Source: Clostridium sp. (lineage in GTDB: Bacteria > Bacillota > Clostridia > Acetivibrionales > Acetivibrionaceae). Taken from it: DNA of 14,685 nucleotides. The notes beneath the pieces were generated by a model, which searched no databases, was not told where the DNA came from, and saw only the letters and a list, made by a program, of their open reading frames with translations. Each line of letters opens with the position of its first letter. Within the stretch, counting starts at the first letter, position 1. The translations under genes were made by a program, and so were the position numbers. The stretch covers positions 1 to 14,685 of the forward strand of contig DUVG01000007.1 in NCBI GenBank assembly GCA_012841175.1, given 5' to 3'. Below, one piece after another: positions 1 through 6,278 of the stretch.

Positions 1-132
1 TTGAAGGTCTATTATATAGATACCATTTCTTTCTGTGAAAATATACTCTGCCATTTTAGGATTCCATCTTCTTGTTTGATGTCCAAAATGAACACCTGCT
101 TCTAAAAGCTGTTTCATAGAAATAACTGACAT
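1..132 (-). CDS. rpsB: 30S ribosomal protein S2, N-terminal 44 codons (runs off the left edge)
   Basis: Seen: reading leftwards from an ATG at 132, the product begins MSVISMKQLLEAGVHFGHQT and continues RRWNPKMAEYIFTERNGIYI, the near-invariant N-terminus of bacterial ribosomal protein S2, including the GVHFGHQTRRWNPKM block. A perfect GGAGGT lies at 141-146, 8 nt before the ATG. Known: S2 binds the 30S head-body junction and is essential for translation; rpsB is usually followed by tsf (EF-Ts), which would lie off the left edge. It has its own promoter (238-266) and a structured leader of about 100 nt, so it is probably not dependent on pdxS transcription. Only the first 44 codons are present, so nothing can be said about the rest of the protein. 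Confidence 0.97.
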   Translation of the reverse strand, partial: MSVISMKQLLEAGVHFGHQTRRWNPKMAEYIFTERNGIYIIDLQ

Positions 133-231
133 AAAAAAACACCTCCGAATTAGTTTATACCTCCGGAACCATCATCCTTATGGAAAACCTTGCGGCACTT
201 TCCCATAAATCAAATTCCGTGTGTATTTTCG
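133..231 (-). promoter_or_regulatory. rpsB 5' leader with a strong hairpin and two SD-like sites
   Basis: Between the predicted transcription start (about 231) and the rpsB ATG lie roughly 100 nt. Positions 178-208 fold into a hairpin on the minus strand: UUAUGG pairs with CCAUAA, with an inner stem closing on a GCAA tetraloop (GCC-GCAA-GGU). Downstream, the sequence CGGAGGT occurs twice, 18 nt apart, at 159-165 and 141-147; only the second is properly spaced from the ATG. Ribosomal protein genes are often autoregulated through such leaders, and S2 does this in E. coli, so an S2-binding or standby-site role is a reasonable inference. I did not recognise a named RNA family. Confidence 0.5.
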
Positions 232-237
232 TTAAGT

Positions 238-266
238 AGTATATCATATAGTTTTTCTTTTTTCAA
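238..266 (-). promoter_or_regulatory. Sigma-A promoter for rpsB
   Basis: On the minus strand TTGAAA (266-261) is followed after exactly 17 bp by TATACT (243-238). Both hexamers are near consensus. The predicted start is near 231. It lies between the pdxS stop and rpsB, giving rpsB its own promoter. Confidence 0.75.
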
Positions 267-276
267 TCCTCAATAT

Positions 277-306
277 ACCATTTAGAAAAAAATTTTTCTA
301 AATGGT
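277..306. repeat. 13-bp inverted repeat overlapping the pdxS stop codon
   Basis: Arms 277-289 and 294-306 are perfectly complementary around a 4-nt loop. The outer nine pairs have mixed sequence (ACCATTTAG/CTAAATGGT) and the inner pairs are A-T. The pdxS stop TAG (300-298) lies inside the right arm. No T-run follows on either strand, so it is not a canonical intrinsic terminator. It may still form a 3'-end stabilising hairpin on pdxS mRNA. Confidence 0.6.
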
Positions 307-1143
307 AGGTATTTCAACTCCATGCATTGCTTCTCCTAAATCTTCTGACACCTCTGCAATTACCTCTGGTTTATCATAAAACTTAGTTGCCTTTACAATT
401 GCCTTTGCAGTTTTTTCTGGATTTGAAGACTTAAATACTCCTGAGCCTACAAAAACACCTTCACTTCCAAGCTGCATCATCAGTGCTGCATCAGCTGGTG
501 TTGCCACTCCTCCTGCAGCAAAATTTAAAACTGGCAGCTTTCCTTCTTCTGCAACTTTAACAACCAATTCATATGGTGCTGCAATTTCTTTAGCAAAAGT
601 CATTAATTCTTCTTTTGGAAGATTTGTAAGTCTTCTGATTTCAGACATTACTGTTCTCATATGCCTTACTGCCTCAACAATATTTCCAGTTCCAGCTACC
701 CCTTTTGTTCTTATCATTGATGCGCCCTCTCCAATTCTTCTTAAGGCCTCTCCTAAATTCTTAGCTCCACAAACAAAAGGTGTTTTAAAAGCCTTCTTAT
801 CTATATGGTACATATCATCTGCAGATGTCAATACTTCACTTTCATCAATGTAGTCAACTCCTAGTGCCTCTAAAACTTGTGCCTCAACAATGTGACCTAT
901 TCTAACTTTTGCCATAACAGGTATGGATACAGCCCCTATTATTTCCTTTATCATTTTAGGATCGGACATTCTTGCAACGCCACCCTGTTTTCTTATATCA
1001 GCTGGCACCCTTTCTAAGGCCATTACTGCAACAGCTCCTGCTTCTTGAGCTATTTCTGCCTCCTTTGGATTGGTAACATCCATTATTACTCCACCCTTTA
1101 GTATTTGTGCTAAATCTTTACTTGAACCAAACTTTTCTGACAT
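298..1143 (-). CDS. pdxS: Pyridoxal 5'-phosphate synthase, PdxS (Pdx1) subunit, short C-terminus
   Basis: Makes PLP (vitamin B6) from ribose 5-phosphate, glyceraldehyde 3-phosphate and ammonia, normally supplied by the glutaminase PdxT; the enzyme is a cytosolic (beta/alpha)8-barrel dodecamer. Seen: the GGVIMDV strand with D22, AKVRIGH with the catalytic lysine K79, and MIRTKG with the second lysine K147, matching D24, K81 and K149 of the Bacillus protein, plus the phosphate-binding FAAGGVATPADAALMMQLG block. ATG at 1143 has a GGAGGG site at 1150-1155. Odd: the protein ends at MHGVEIPTI, 281 residues, and lacks the roughly 10-12 residue tail ending RGW that most homologues (about 290-294 aa) carry. 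No pdxT lies next to it; the next gene downstream is rpsB. Identity is certain; full activity is not. Confidence 0.97.
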   Translation of the reverse strand: MSEKFGSSKDLAQILKGGVIMDVTNPKEAEIAQEAGAVAVMALERVPADIRKQGGVARMSDPKMIKEIIGAVSIPVMAKVRIGHIVEAQVLEALGVDYIDESEVLTSADDMYHIDKKAFKTPFVCGAKNLGEALRRIGEGASMIRTKGVAGTGNIVEAVRHMRTVMSEIRRLTNLPKEELMTFAKEIAAPYELVVKVAEEGKLPVLNFAAGGVATPADAALMMQLGSEGVFVGSGVFKSSNPEKTAKAIVKATKFYDKPEVIAEVSEDLGEAMHGVEIPTI

Positions 1144-1158
1144 TAAAATCCCTCCATC

Positions 1159-1185
1159 TGTATCGATACACTAATAAATATTATA
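1159..1185 (-). promoter_or_regulatory. Candidate pdxS -10 box and 12-bp palindromic operator
   Basis: Reading towards pdxS, a perfect TATAAT lies at 1185-1180 with no good -35. The perfect palindrome TGTATCGATACA lies at 1170-1159, at about +3 to +14 of the predicted start and just before the SD. A repressor bound there would block transcription start. The regulator is unknown, and I saw no regulator gene nearby. Confidence 0.45.
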
Positions 1186-1253
1186 TTAATCTTTTAGGCA
1201 TTTTTACACAGATTTATACTAAAGTCAATAAAAATTTATAAAAAGTTTTTTTG

Positions 1254-1283
1254 TTGACAATTAGTATTGTGATAACTTAGAAT
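1254..1283 (+). promoter_or_regulatory. Sigma-A promoter for the typA operon
   Basis: Perfect -35 TTGACA at 1254-1259, 18 bp, then TAGAAT at 1278-1283 (five of six consensus bases). The predicted start is near 1290, giving an 80-nt leader. That leader carries a 9-bp A-T hairpin (1306-1314 with 1322-1330). The promoter probably drives typA and the downstream genes, since no terminator was found before 8710. Confidence 0.7.
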
Positions 1284-1372
1284 TATTTATGTGAAAAATT
1301 AAGGTTATATAAAAAACATTATTTTATATAGTAGATTTTTTATAATACATATTACTAGAAGGGGTTTTTTTA

Positions 1373-3172
1373 GTGAAACAAACAAGAAATGATTTAAGAA
1401 ATATTGCAATTATCGCCCATGTAGATCATGGAAAGACAACATTGGTAGATGGATTATTAAAACAAAGTGGAATCTTTAGAGATAATGAACATGTTAATGA
1501 TAGAGTTATGGATTCTAGCGACCTTGAAAGAGAAAGAGGAATTACAATTCTTTCCAAAAACACTGCTGTTCTTTACGACGGGGTTAAAATAAATATAGTA
1601 GACACCCCAGGACACGCAGACTTTGGTGGTGAAGTTGAACGTGTTTTAAAAATGGTTGATGGTGTGTTGCTTTTAGTGGACTCTTTTGAAGGCACCATGC
1701 CCCAAACCAGATTTGTTTTAAGAAAAGCATTGAGTCTAAATCTAAAACCAATAGTAGTTATAAACAAAATTGACAGACCTGAGGCAAGGCCCTCTGAAGT
1801 ACTAGATGAAGTATTAGAATTATTTATTGAACTTGGGGCTGACGACAATCAGCTTGACTTTCCTGTTGTATATGCTTCGTCTAAAGAAGGATATGCCACT
1901 TTAGATTTAAATGAAAAACCTTTAAATCTAAGACCTTTATTTGAAACTATAATAAATACCGTCCCTATGCCTACAGGTTCTATGGATGATTCTTTGCAGC
2001 TTTTAGTCTCTAATATAGATTATGATGAATATGTAGGTAGAATTGCTGTAGGAAGAATTGAAAGAGGTTCCATAGAAATTGGACAAACTGCTGCCTTGTG
2101 CAGAAAAGATGGCACTATAGAAAATGTGAAAATTAGCAATCTCTATACCTTTGAAGGTCTAAAGAGAAAAATTGTGGATTCTGCCTCTTTAGGAGAAATT
2201 GTTGCAATATCAGGTATAGGAAATATTAATATAGGTGAAACAATTTGTGATGAAAATAAAATTGAACCTCTTCCCTTTATTGAAATTGATGAACCTACAA
2301 TATCCATGACCTTTAGTGTGAATAACAGCCCTTTTGCAGGTCAGGAAGGAACTTATGTAACATCACGTCATATTAGGGATAGGTTGTTTAAAGAACTTGA
2401 AACAAATGTAAGTCTTAGAGTGGAAGAAACAAATTCCCCAGACTCATTTGAAGTCTATGGAAGGGGCGAATTGCATCTTTCTATTTTAATTGAAACAATG
2501 AGAAGGCAAGGATATGAATTTCAAATATCCAAACCTACTGTAGTTTACAAGGAAATAAATAGGGTTAAATGTGAGCCTATAGAATACTTAATTGTGGATG
2601 TACCAGAAGATCATATGGGCGTAGTTATGGAAAAGCTAGGAACCCGTAAATCTGAACTTATAAATATGACATCTTCCACCCAAGGATATATGCGATTGGA
2701 ATTTAAAATACCTGCAAGGTGCCTCATTGGTTATAGATCAGAACTTTTGACTGACACAAAAGGAAATGGTATAATGAATCATATATTTTATGGATATGAA
2801 CCTTTTAAAGGCGAACTGACTACAAGACGAAGAGGCTCTATGATTGCATGGGAAGATGGTGAAGCTGCTACCTATGGTCTTTATAATGCTCAAGAAAGAG
2901 GTTCTTTGTTTATAAAACCAGGTACTAGAGTGTATAAAGGCATGATAGTTGGTGAAAATGCAAAACAAGAAGATATATTGGTAAATGTATGCAAGAAAAA
3001 ACATGTAACAAATATAAGGGCAGCTGGCTCTGATGAAGCTTTAAGGCTTACGCCTCCAATTATTTTTAGCTTAGAACAAGCTTTAGAGTTTATAGCAGAA
3101 GATGAGCTGGTTGAAGTTACACCTGAAAGCATAAGACTTAGAAAAAAAGTATTAAATGGTCATAAAAGATAA
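1373..3172 (+). CDS. typA: Ribosome-associated translational GTPase TypA/BipA
   Basis: An EF-G-like GTPase that binds 70S ribosomes and supports ribosome assembly and stress or cold growth. Seen: 599 residues, usual for the family (about 600-615). GTPase motifs are G1 AHVDHGKT (15-22), G2 RGIT (55-58), G3 DTPGH (77-81) and G4 NKID (131-134). A beta-barrel domain II follows from about 200, then EF-G III/V-like domains. The TypA-specific C-terminal region contains the GYEPFKGELTTRRRGSMI-type block and the final VTPESIRLRKKVLN. Start is GTG at 1373, with AGAAGGGG at 1357-1364 placed 8 nt before it. It heads the plus-strand run and is followed 26 nt later by mltG with no terminator. A perfect 11-bp inverted repeat lies inside the coding sequence at 1901-1931. 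Confidence 0.97.
   Translation: MKQTRNDLRNIAIIAHVDHGKTTLVDGLLKQSGIFRDNEHVNDRVMDSSDLERERGITILSKNTAVLYDGVKINIVDTPGHADFGGEVERVLKMVDGVLLLVDSFEGTMPQTRFVLRKALSLNLKPIVVINKIDRPEARPSEVLDEVLELFIELGADDNQLDFPVVYASSKEGYATLDLNEKPLNLRPLFETIINTVPMPTGSMDDSLQLLVSNIDYDEYVGRIAVGRIERGSIEIGQTAALCRKDGTIENVKISNLYTFEGLKRKIVDSASLGEIVAISGIGNINIGETICDENKIEPLPFIEIDEPTISMTFSVNNSPFAGQEGTYVTSRHIRDRLFKELETNVSLRVEETNSPDSFEVYGRGELHLSILIETMRRQGYEFQISKPTVVYKEINRVKCEPIEYLIVDVPEDHMGVVMEKLGTRKSELINMTSSTQGYMRLEFKIPARCLIGYRSELLTDTKGNGIMNHIFYGYEPFKGELTTRRRGSMIAWEDGEAATYGLYNAQERGSLFIKPGTRVYKGMIVGENAKQEDILVNVCKKKHVTNIRAAGSDEALRLTPPIIFSLEQALEFIAEDELVEVTPESIRLRKKVLNGHKR
1901..1931 (+). repeat. Perfect 11-bp hairpin inside typA
   Basis: TTAGATTTAAA (1901-1911) and TTTAAATCTAA (1921-1931) are perfect complements around a 9-nt loop. 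The hairpin encodes the LDLNEKPLNL segment between the GTPase domain and domain II. It is A-T rich, so it may be chance. Confidence 0.5.
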
Positions 3173-3198
3173 AAAAAATATATAAAGTGGTGAGTAAC

Positions 3199-4320
3199 AT
3201 GAGTGGGGAGATTAACAAAAGAGCAAAAAAAAGAAGAACAACAAAAAAGCGTAAAAGTATATTTTTATCATTACTTTTATACTTGTTATTCTTTTCTGTC
3301 ATTTTCATTATAGGTGCAACTATCAGTTATAGGTATATAACTAGCGCGGACAAACTTACTATTAATGAAATAACAAAAAAAATAGAATCAGGAAATTCTG
3401 TAGAAATTGATATTCCTTTCAATTCTAGCACTGATGATATTGCTAAAATACTTAAGGAAAGTGATATAATTAAGTATCCTAAAATTTTTAAGTTTTTATC
3501 ATTTTTTAATGGTCACGAAGGAAATTACAGGTCTGGCCGACATTTAATTTCTAAGGATTTAAGCTACGACGAAATTATGCGTATCCTTAGCCAAAACCCT
3601 ATAAGTACGAATATAACTGTACCTGAAGGTAAAACCTTCATTGAAACAGTTAATATTTTGGCAAAAAACAACCTTATAAATCCGGAAGATTTTATAAAAA
3701 CAGCTTCTGAAGAAAAGTTTGATTATAAGTTTTTGGAAAACCTTCCTGAAAGGGATCATCCTTTAGAAGGATATTTATTCCCTGACACTTACTTTTTTGA
3801 TCCAAGTTCAAGTTCTAAGACAGTTATAAGAAAATTTCTTGATAACTTTAATATAAAATTCACACCTGAATTTTATAGACGTGCTGAAGATCTTGGTATG
3901 ACTGTGGATGAAGTAATAACCCTTGCATCAATTATAGAAAGGGAAACAAAAATCCCAGAAGAAAAAGAAATTGTGTCAAGTGTTTTTCATAACAGACTTA
4001 AAAGTCAGGACCCTTCACTTAAGAAGCTGCAATCCTGTGCTACTATACAATATATACTTTTGGAAAGAGATGGTAAAGTAAAAGAATTATTGACATATGA
4101 AGATACAGAAATAGACCATCCATACAACACTTATCTTCATGAAGGCTTGCCACCAGGTCCTCTTTGTTCACCTGGTCTGGATTCTATAATAGCTGCACTT
4201 TACCCTAATGAAGAATCTGATTATATGTTTTTTGTTGCAAAAGGTGATGGAAGCCATGAGTTTTCAAGAACCCTTCAAGAACATGAAGCAGCTAAACAAA
4301 AATACGGTGTATCTTATTAG
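3199..4320 (+). CDS. mltG: Endolytic murein transglycosylase MltG (YceG/YrrL family)
   Basis: A membrane-anchored lytic transglycosylase that cuts nascent glycan strands and is thought to act as the terminase of peptidoglycan polymerisation. Seen: a lysine/arginine-rich N-terminus (residues 7-19), one transmembrane segment (about 20-44), a LysM-like region, then the YceG catalytic domain with ASIIERET (about 243-250, containing the catalytic glutamate), VFHNRL, and the YNTYLHEGLPPGPLCSPG block (about 309-326). Start choice: a GTG at 3187 is in frame but has no SD; AAAGTGGTGA at 3184-3193 resembles the extended SD and is 5 nt before ATG 3199, giving 373 residues. This is slightly short spacing, so the start is less sure than the identity. 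It is followed 14 nt later by trmR, as yrrL is by yrrM in Bacillus. Confidence 0.93.
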   Translation: MSGEINKRAKKRRTTKKRKSIFLSLLLYLLFFSVIFIIGATISYRYITSADKLTINEITKKIESGNSVEIDIPFNSSTDDIAKILKESDIIKYPKIFKFLSFFNGHEGNYRSGRHLISKDLSYDEIMRILSQNPISTNITVPEGKTFIETVNILAKNNLINPEDFIKTASEEKFDYKFLENLPERDHPLEGYLFPDTYFFDPSSSSKTVIRKFLDNFNIKFTPEFYRRAEDLGMTVDEVITLASIIERETKIPEEKEIVSSVFHNRLKSQDPSLKKLQSCATIQYILLERDGKVKELLTYEDTEIDHPYNTYLHEGLPPGPLCSPGLDSIIAALYPNEESDYMFFVAKGDGSHEFSRTLQEHEAAKQKYGVSY

Positions 4321-4334
4321 AAGGATGTATATAT

Positions 4335-4973
4335 ATGGTTTCTATTGATTATATAAATGATTATATTAGAAAAACAATTAAAAAAAATAATGGTATATTA
4401 GCCCAACTTGAAGATTTTGCAAATAAAAATCATGTCCCAATTGTGCAGCCTGAAGTAGCTGCACTTTTAAAAGTGATTACACTTATTTTAAAACCAAAAA
4501 AAGTTTTAGAAATAGGTACTGCCATAGGCTATTCATCTATTTTGATTTCAACTGTCCTACCGCCGGATGGAAAAATTGACACAATAGACAGATATGAACT
4601 AATGATAGAAAGGGCCAAAAACAACATAAAAAAAGCCAATTTAGAAAACACTATAAATATAATATACGGGGATGCAACAGAAGTACTAAAAATGCTGGAT
4701 AAAAAATACGACATGATTTTTTTAGATGCAGCCAAAGGCCAATATCCTGAATTTTTACCCCAGTGTATTCGTCTATTAAATAGCGGAGGGGTATTAATTT
4801 CAGACAATATATTATATAAAGGCATGATTGCCAATGATGAGTTGGTTGTACGAAGAAAAAAAACCATTGTAACAAGACTTAGAACTTACCTTGATGATAT
4901 TTGCAATAGTGACCAGCTTGAAACTAGCATTATTCCCATTGGGGATGGAGTTGCATTAAGTTACAAAAAATAA
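4335..4973 (+). CDS. trmR: tRNA 5-hydroxyuridine(34) O-methyltransferase TrmR (YrrM family)
   Basis: An SAM-dependent class I O-methyltransferase. In Bacillus the family member methylates 5-hydroxyuridine at the tRNA wobble position to 5-methoxyuridine (mo5U34), widening decoding of U/A/G/C-ending codons. Seen: 212 residues; the SAM-binding motif I VLEIGTAIGYSS (57-68), the acidic loop TIDRYE, and a metal-site pattern typical of catechol-OMT-like enzymes with D131 in FLDAAKGQY and D157-N158 in SDNILYKG. The SD is AGAAGGAT, overlapping the end of mltG, about 9 nt before ATG 4335. Context supports the specific function: the next gene is trhP, whose product makes the hydroxyuridine substrate. 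A generic small-molecule O-methyltransferase is the fallback. Confidence 0.9.
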   Translation: MVSIDYINDYIRKTIKKNNGILAQLEDFANKNHVPIVQPEVAALLKVITLILKPKKVLEIGTAIGYSSILISTVLPPDGKIDTIDRYELMIERAKNNIKKANLENTINIIYGDATEVLKMLDKKYDMIFLDAAKGQYPEFLPQCIRLLNSGGVLISDNILYKGMIANDELVVRRKKTIVTRLRTYLDDICNSDQLETSIIPIGDGVALSYKK

Positions 4974-4997
4974 AATTAGTTTTATGGAGAAATACAT

Positions 4998-6218
4998 ATG
5001 AAAAAAATCGAATTATTAGCCCCTGCAGGAAATTTAGAAAAACTTAAAATGGCTATTATATACGGTGCTGATGCAGTATACCTTGCTGGCACAAAATTTG
5101 GTCTTCGTGCCTTTGCAGGAAATTTTACTTATGATGATTTACAAGAAGGTATAAATTTTGCTCATGATAGAGGAAAAAAAGTATATCTTACAATGAATAT
5201 ATTTCCTCATAATAACGATATTGAAGGTATGCCTGAATTTATTGAAAAAGTAAGTGCTATAGGTATTGATGCAATAATACTTTCAGACCCAGGTGTGTTT
5301 TCATTGGTAAAAGAAATAGCACCAGATATGGACATTCATTTAAGTACACAGGCAAACAACACCAACTGGCTTAGCGCTAAGTTTTGGTATGAAAATGGCG
5401 TAAAAAGAATTGTATTGGCAAGAGAACTTTCCTTAAAGGAAATTAAGCAAATTAAAGATAAACTACCTGAGGATTTAGAGCTGGAAATATTTGTTCACGG
5501 TGCTATGTGTATCTCTTACTCAGGCAGATGTCTTCTTAGCAATTATATGGCTAATAGAGATTCAAACAGAGGACTTTGTGCCCATCCATGCAGATGGAAA
5601 TACTATCTCGTGGAAGAAAAAAGACCAGGTGAATACCTCCCTGTCATGGAAGATGAAAGAGGTACATTTATATTTAATTCAAAAGATTTGTGTATGATTG
5701 AATATATTCCTGATATCATCAACTCCGGTGTAACAAGCCTTAAGATTGAAGGACGTATGAAAAGTTCTTTCTATGTTGCAACTGTTGTAAAAGCATATCG
5801 TGAGGCTATAGATGCCTATTACAAAGGCAATTATGTTTTTCGTGAAAAATGGCTTGAAGAACTTTCAAAGGCAAGCCATCGAGAGTATACAACAGGATTT
5901 TATAAAAATAAAACAACATCAAAGGATCAGATTTACCATACCAGTTCATATATAAGGGAATATGAATTTATAGGTGTTGTTAAAGACTTTGACGAAGAAT
6001 CTGGAATTGCTACAATTGAACAGAGAAACAGGATGTATGTTGGAGATGAAATTGAAGTTGTAAACCCTGTAGGAGATTATTTTGTTCAAACAATAGAATC
6101 TATGAAAAATGCTGACAACGAAGAAATAACTGTTGCCCCCCACCCTCAAATGACTGTCTACATGCCTTTAAAACAAAAGGCCTTAAAATACGCAATGTTA
6201 AGAAAAAAAAGTGTATAA
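4998..6218 (+). CDS. trhP: tRNA 5-hydroxyuridine-forming U32-family protein TrhP (YrrO/YegQ type)
   Basis: A peptidase-U32 family protein; members of this subgroup take part in prephenate-dependent hydroxylation of tRNA U34 rather than proteolysis. Seen: 406 residues, the N-terminal LLAPAGNLEKLKMAIIYGADAVYLAG signature, the family pattern EIFVHGAMCISYSGRC, and four cysteines C171, C178, C194 and C198 spaced as a probable Fe-S site. The C-terminal portion (about 310-400) is a beta-barrel-like domain. The SD GGAG at 4986-4989 is 8 nt before ATG 4998. It lies 24 nt after trmR; the two should act in sequence (U34 to ho5U34 to mo5U34). Bacillus has two adjacent TrhP genes (yrrN, yrrO) here; this window has one, of the longer type. 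Older annotations call such proteins collagenase or protease. Confidence 0.92.
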   Translation: MKKIELLAPAGNLEKLKMAIIYGADAVYLAGTKFGLRAFAGNFTYDDLQEGINFAHDRGKKVYLTMNIFPHNNDIEGMPEFIEKVSAIGIDAIILSDPGVFSLVKEIAPDMDIHLSTQANNTNWLSAKFWYENGVKRIVLARELSLKEIKQIKDKLPEDLELEIFVHGAMCISYSGRCLLSNYMANRDSNRGLCAHPCRWKYYLVEEKRPGEYLPVMEDERGTFIFNSKDLCMIEYIPDIINSGVTSLKIEGRMKSSFYVATVVKAYREAIDAYYKGNYVFREKWLEELSKASHREYTTGFYKNKTTSKDQIYHTSSYIREYEFIGVVKDFDEESGIATIEQRNRMYVGDEIEVVNPVGDYFVQTIESMKNADNEEITVAPHPQMTVYMPLKQKALKYAMLRKKSV

Positions 6219-6221
6219 AAT

Positions 6222-6271
6222 CCTCAAAATTGTGAAATAATTTTATTATATTTAAAAATACAATTTTGAGG
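6222..6271 (+). promoter_or_regulatory. 12-bp perfect inverted repeat burying the SD of the PBP gene
   Basis: Left arm 6222-6233 (CCTCAAAATTGT) pairs perfectly with right arm 6260-6271 (ACAATTTTGAGG) around a 26-nt A/T loop that can itself pair partly. The SD of the next gene is GAGGGG at 6268-6273, so four of its six bases are in the stem. No U-run follows, so a terminator is unlikely. Translation of the PBP would be expected to need opening of this stem. Confidence 0.65.
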
Positions 6272-6278
6272 GGTTTAA

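Noticed and set aside
277..306. Intrinsic terminator for pdxS
   Set aside because: Good stem but no T-run after it on the minus strand.
3187..3198. GTG at 3187 as the mltG start
   Set aside because: No SD before it; the GTGGTGA bases are better read as part of the SD for ATG 3199. Moderate certainty.
4529..4867. 112-codon and overlapping 74-codon minus frames in trmR
   Set aside because: Antisense to a well-supported methyltransferase; no SD or domain.
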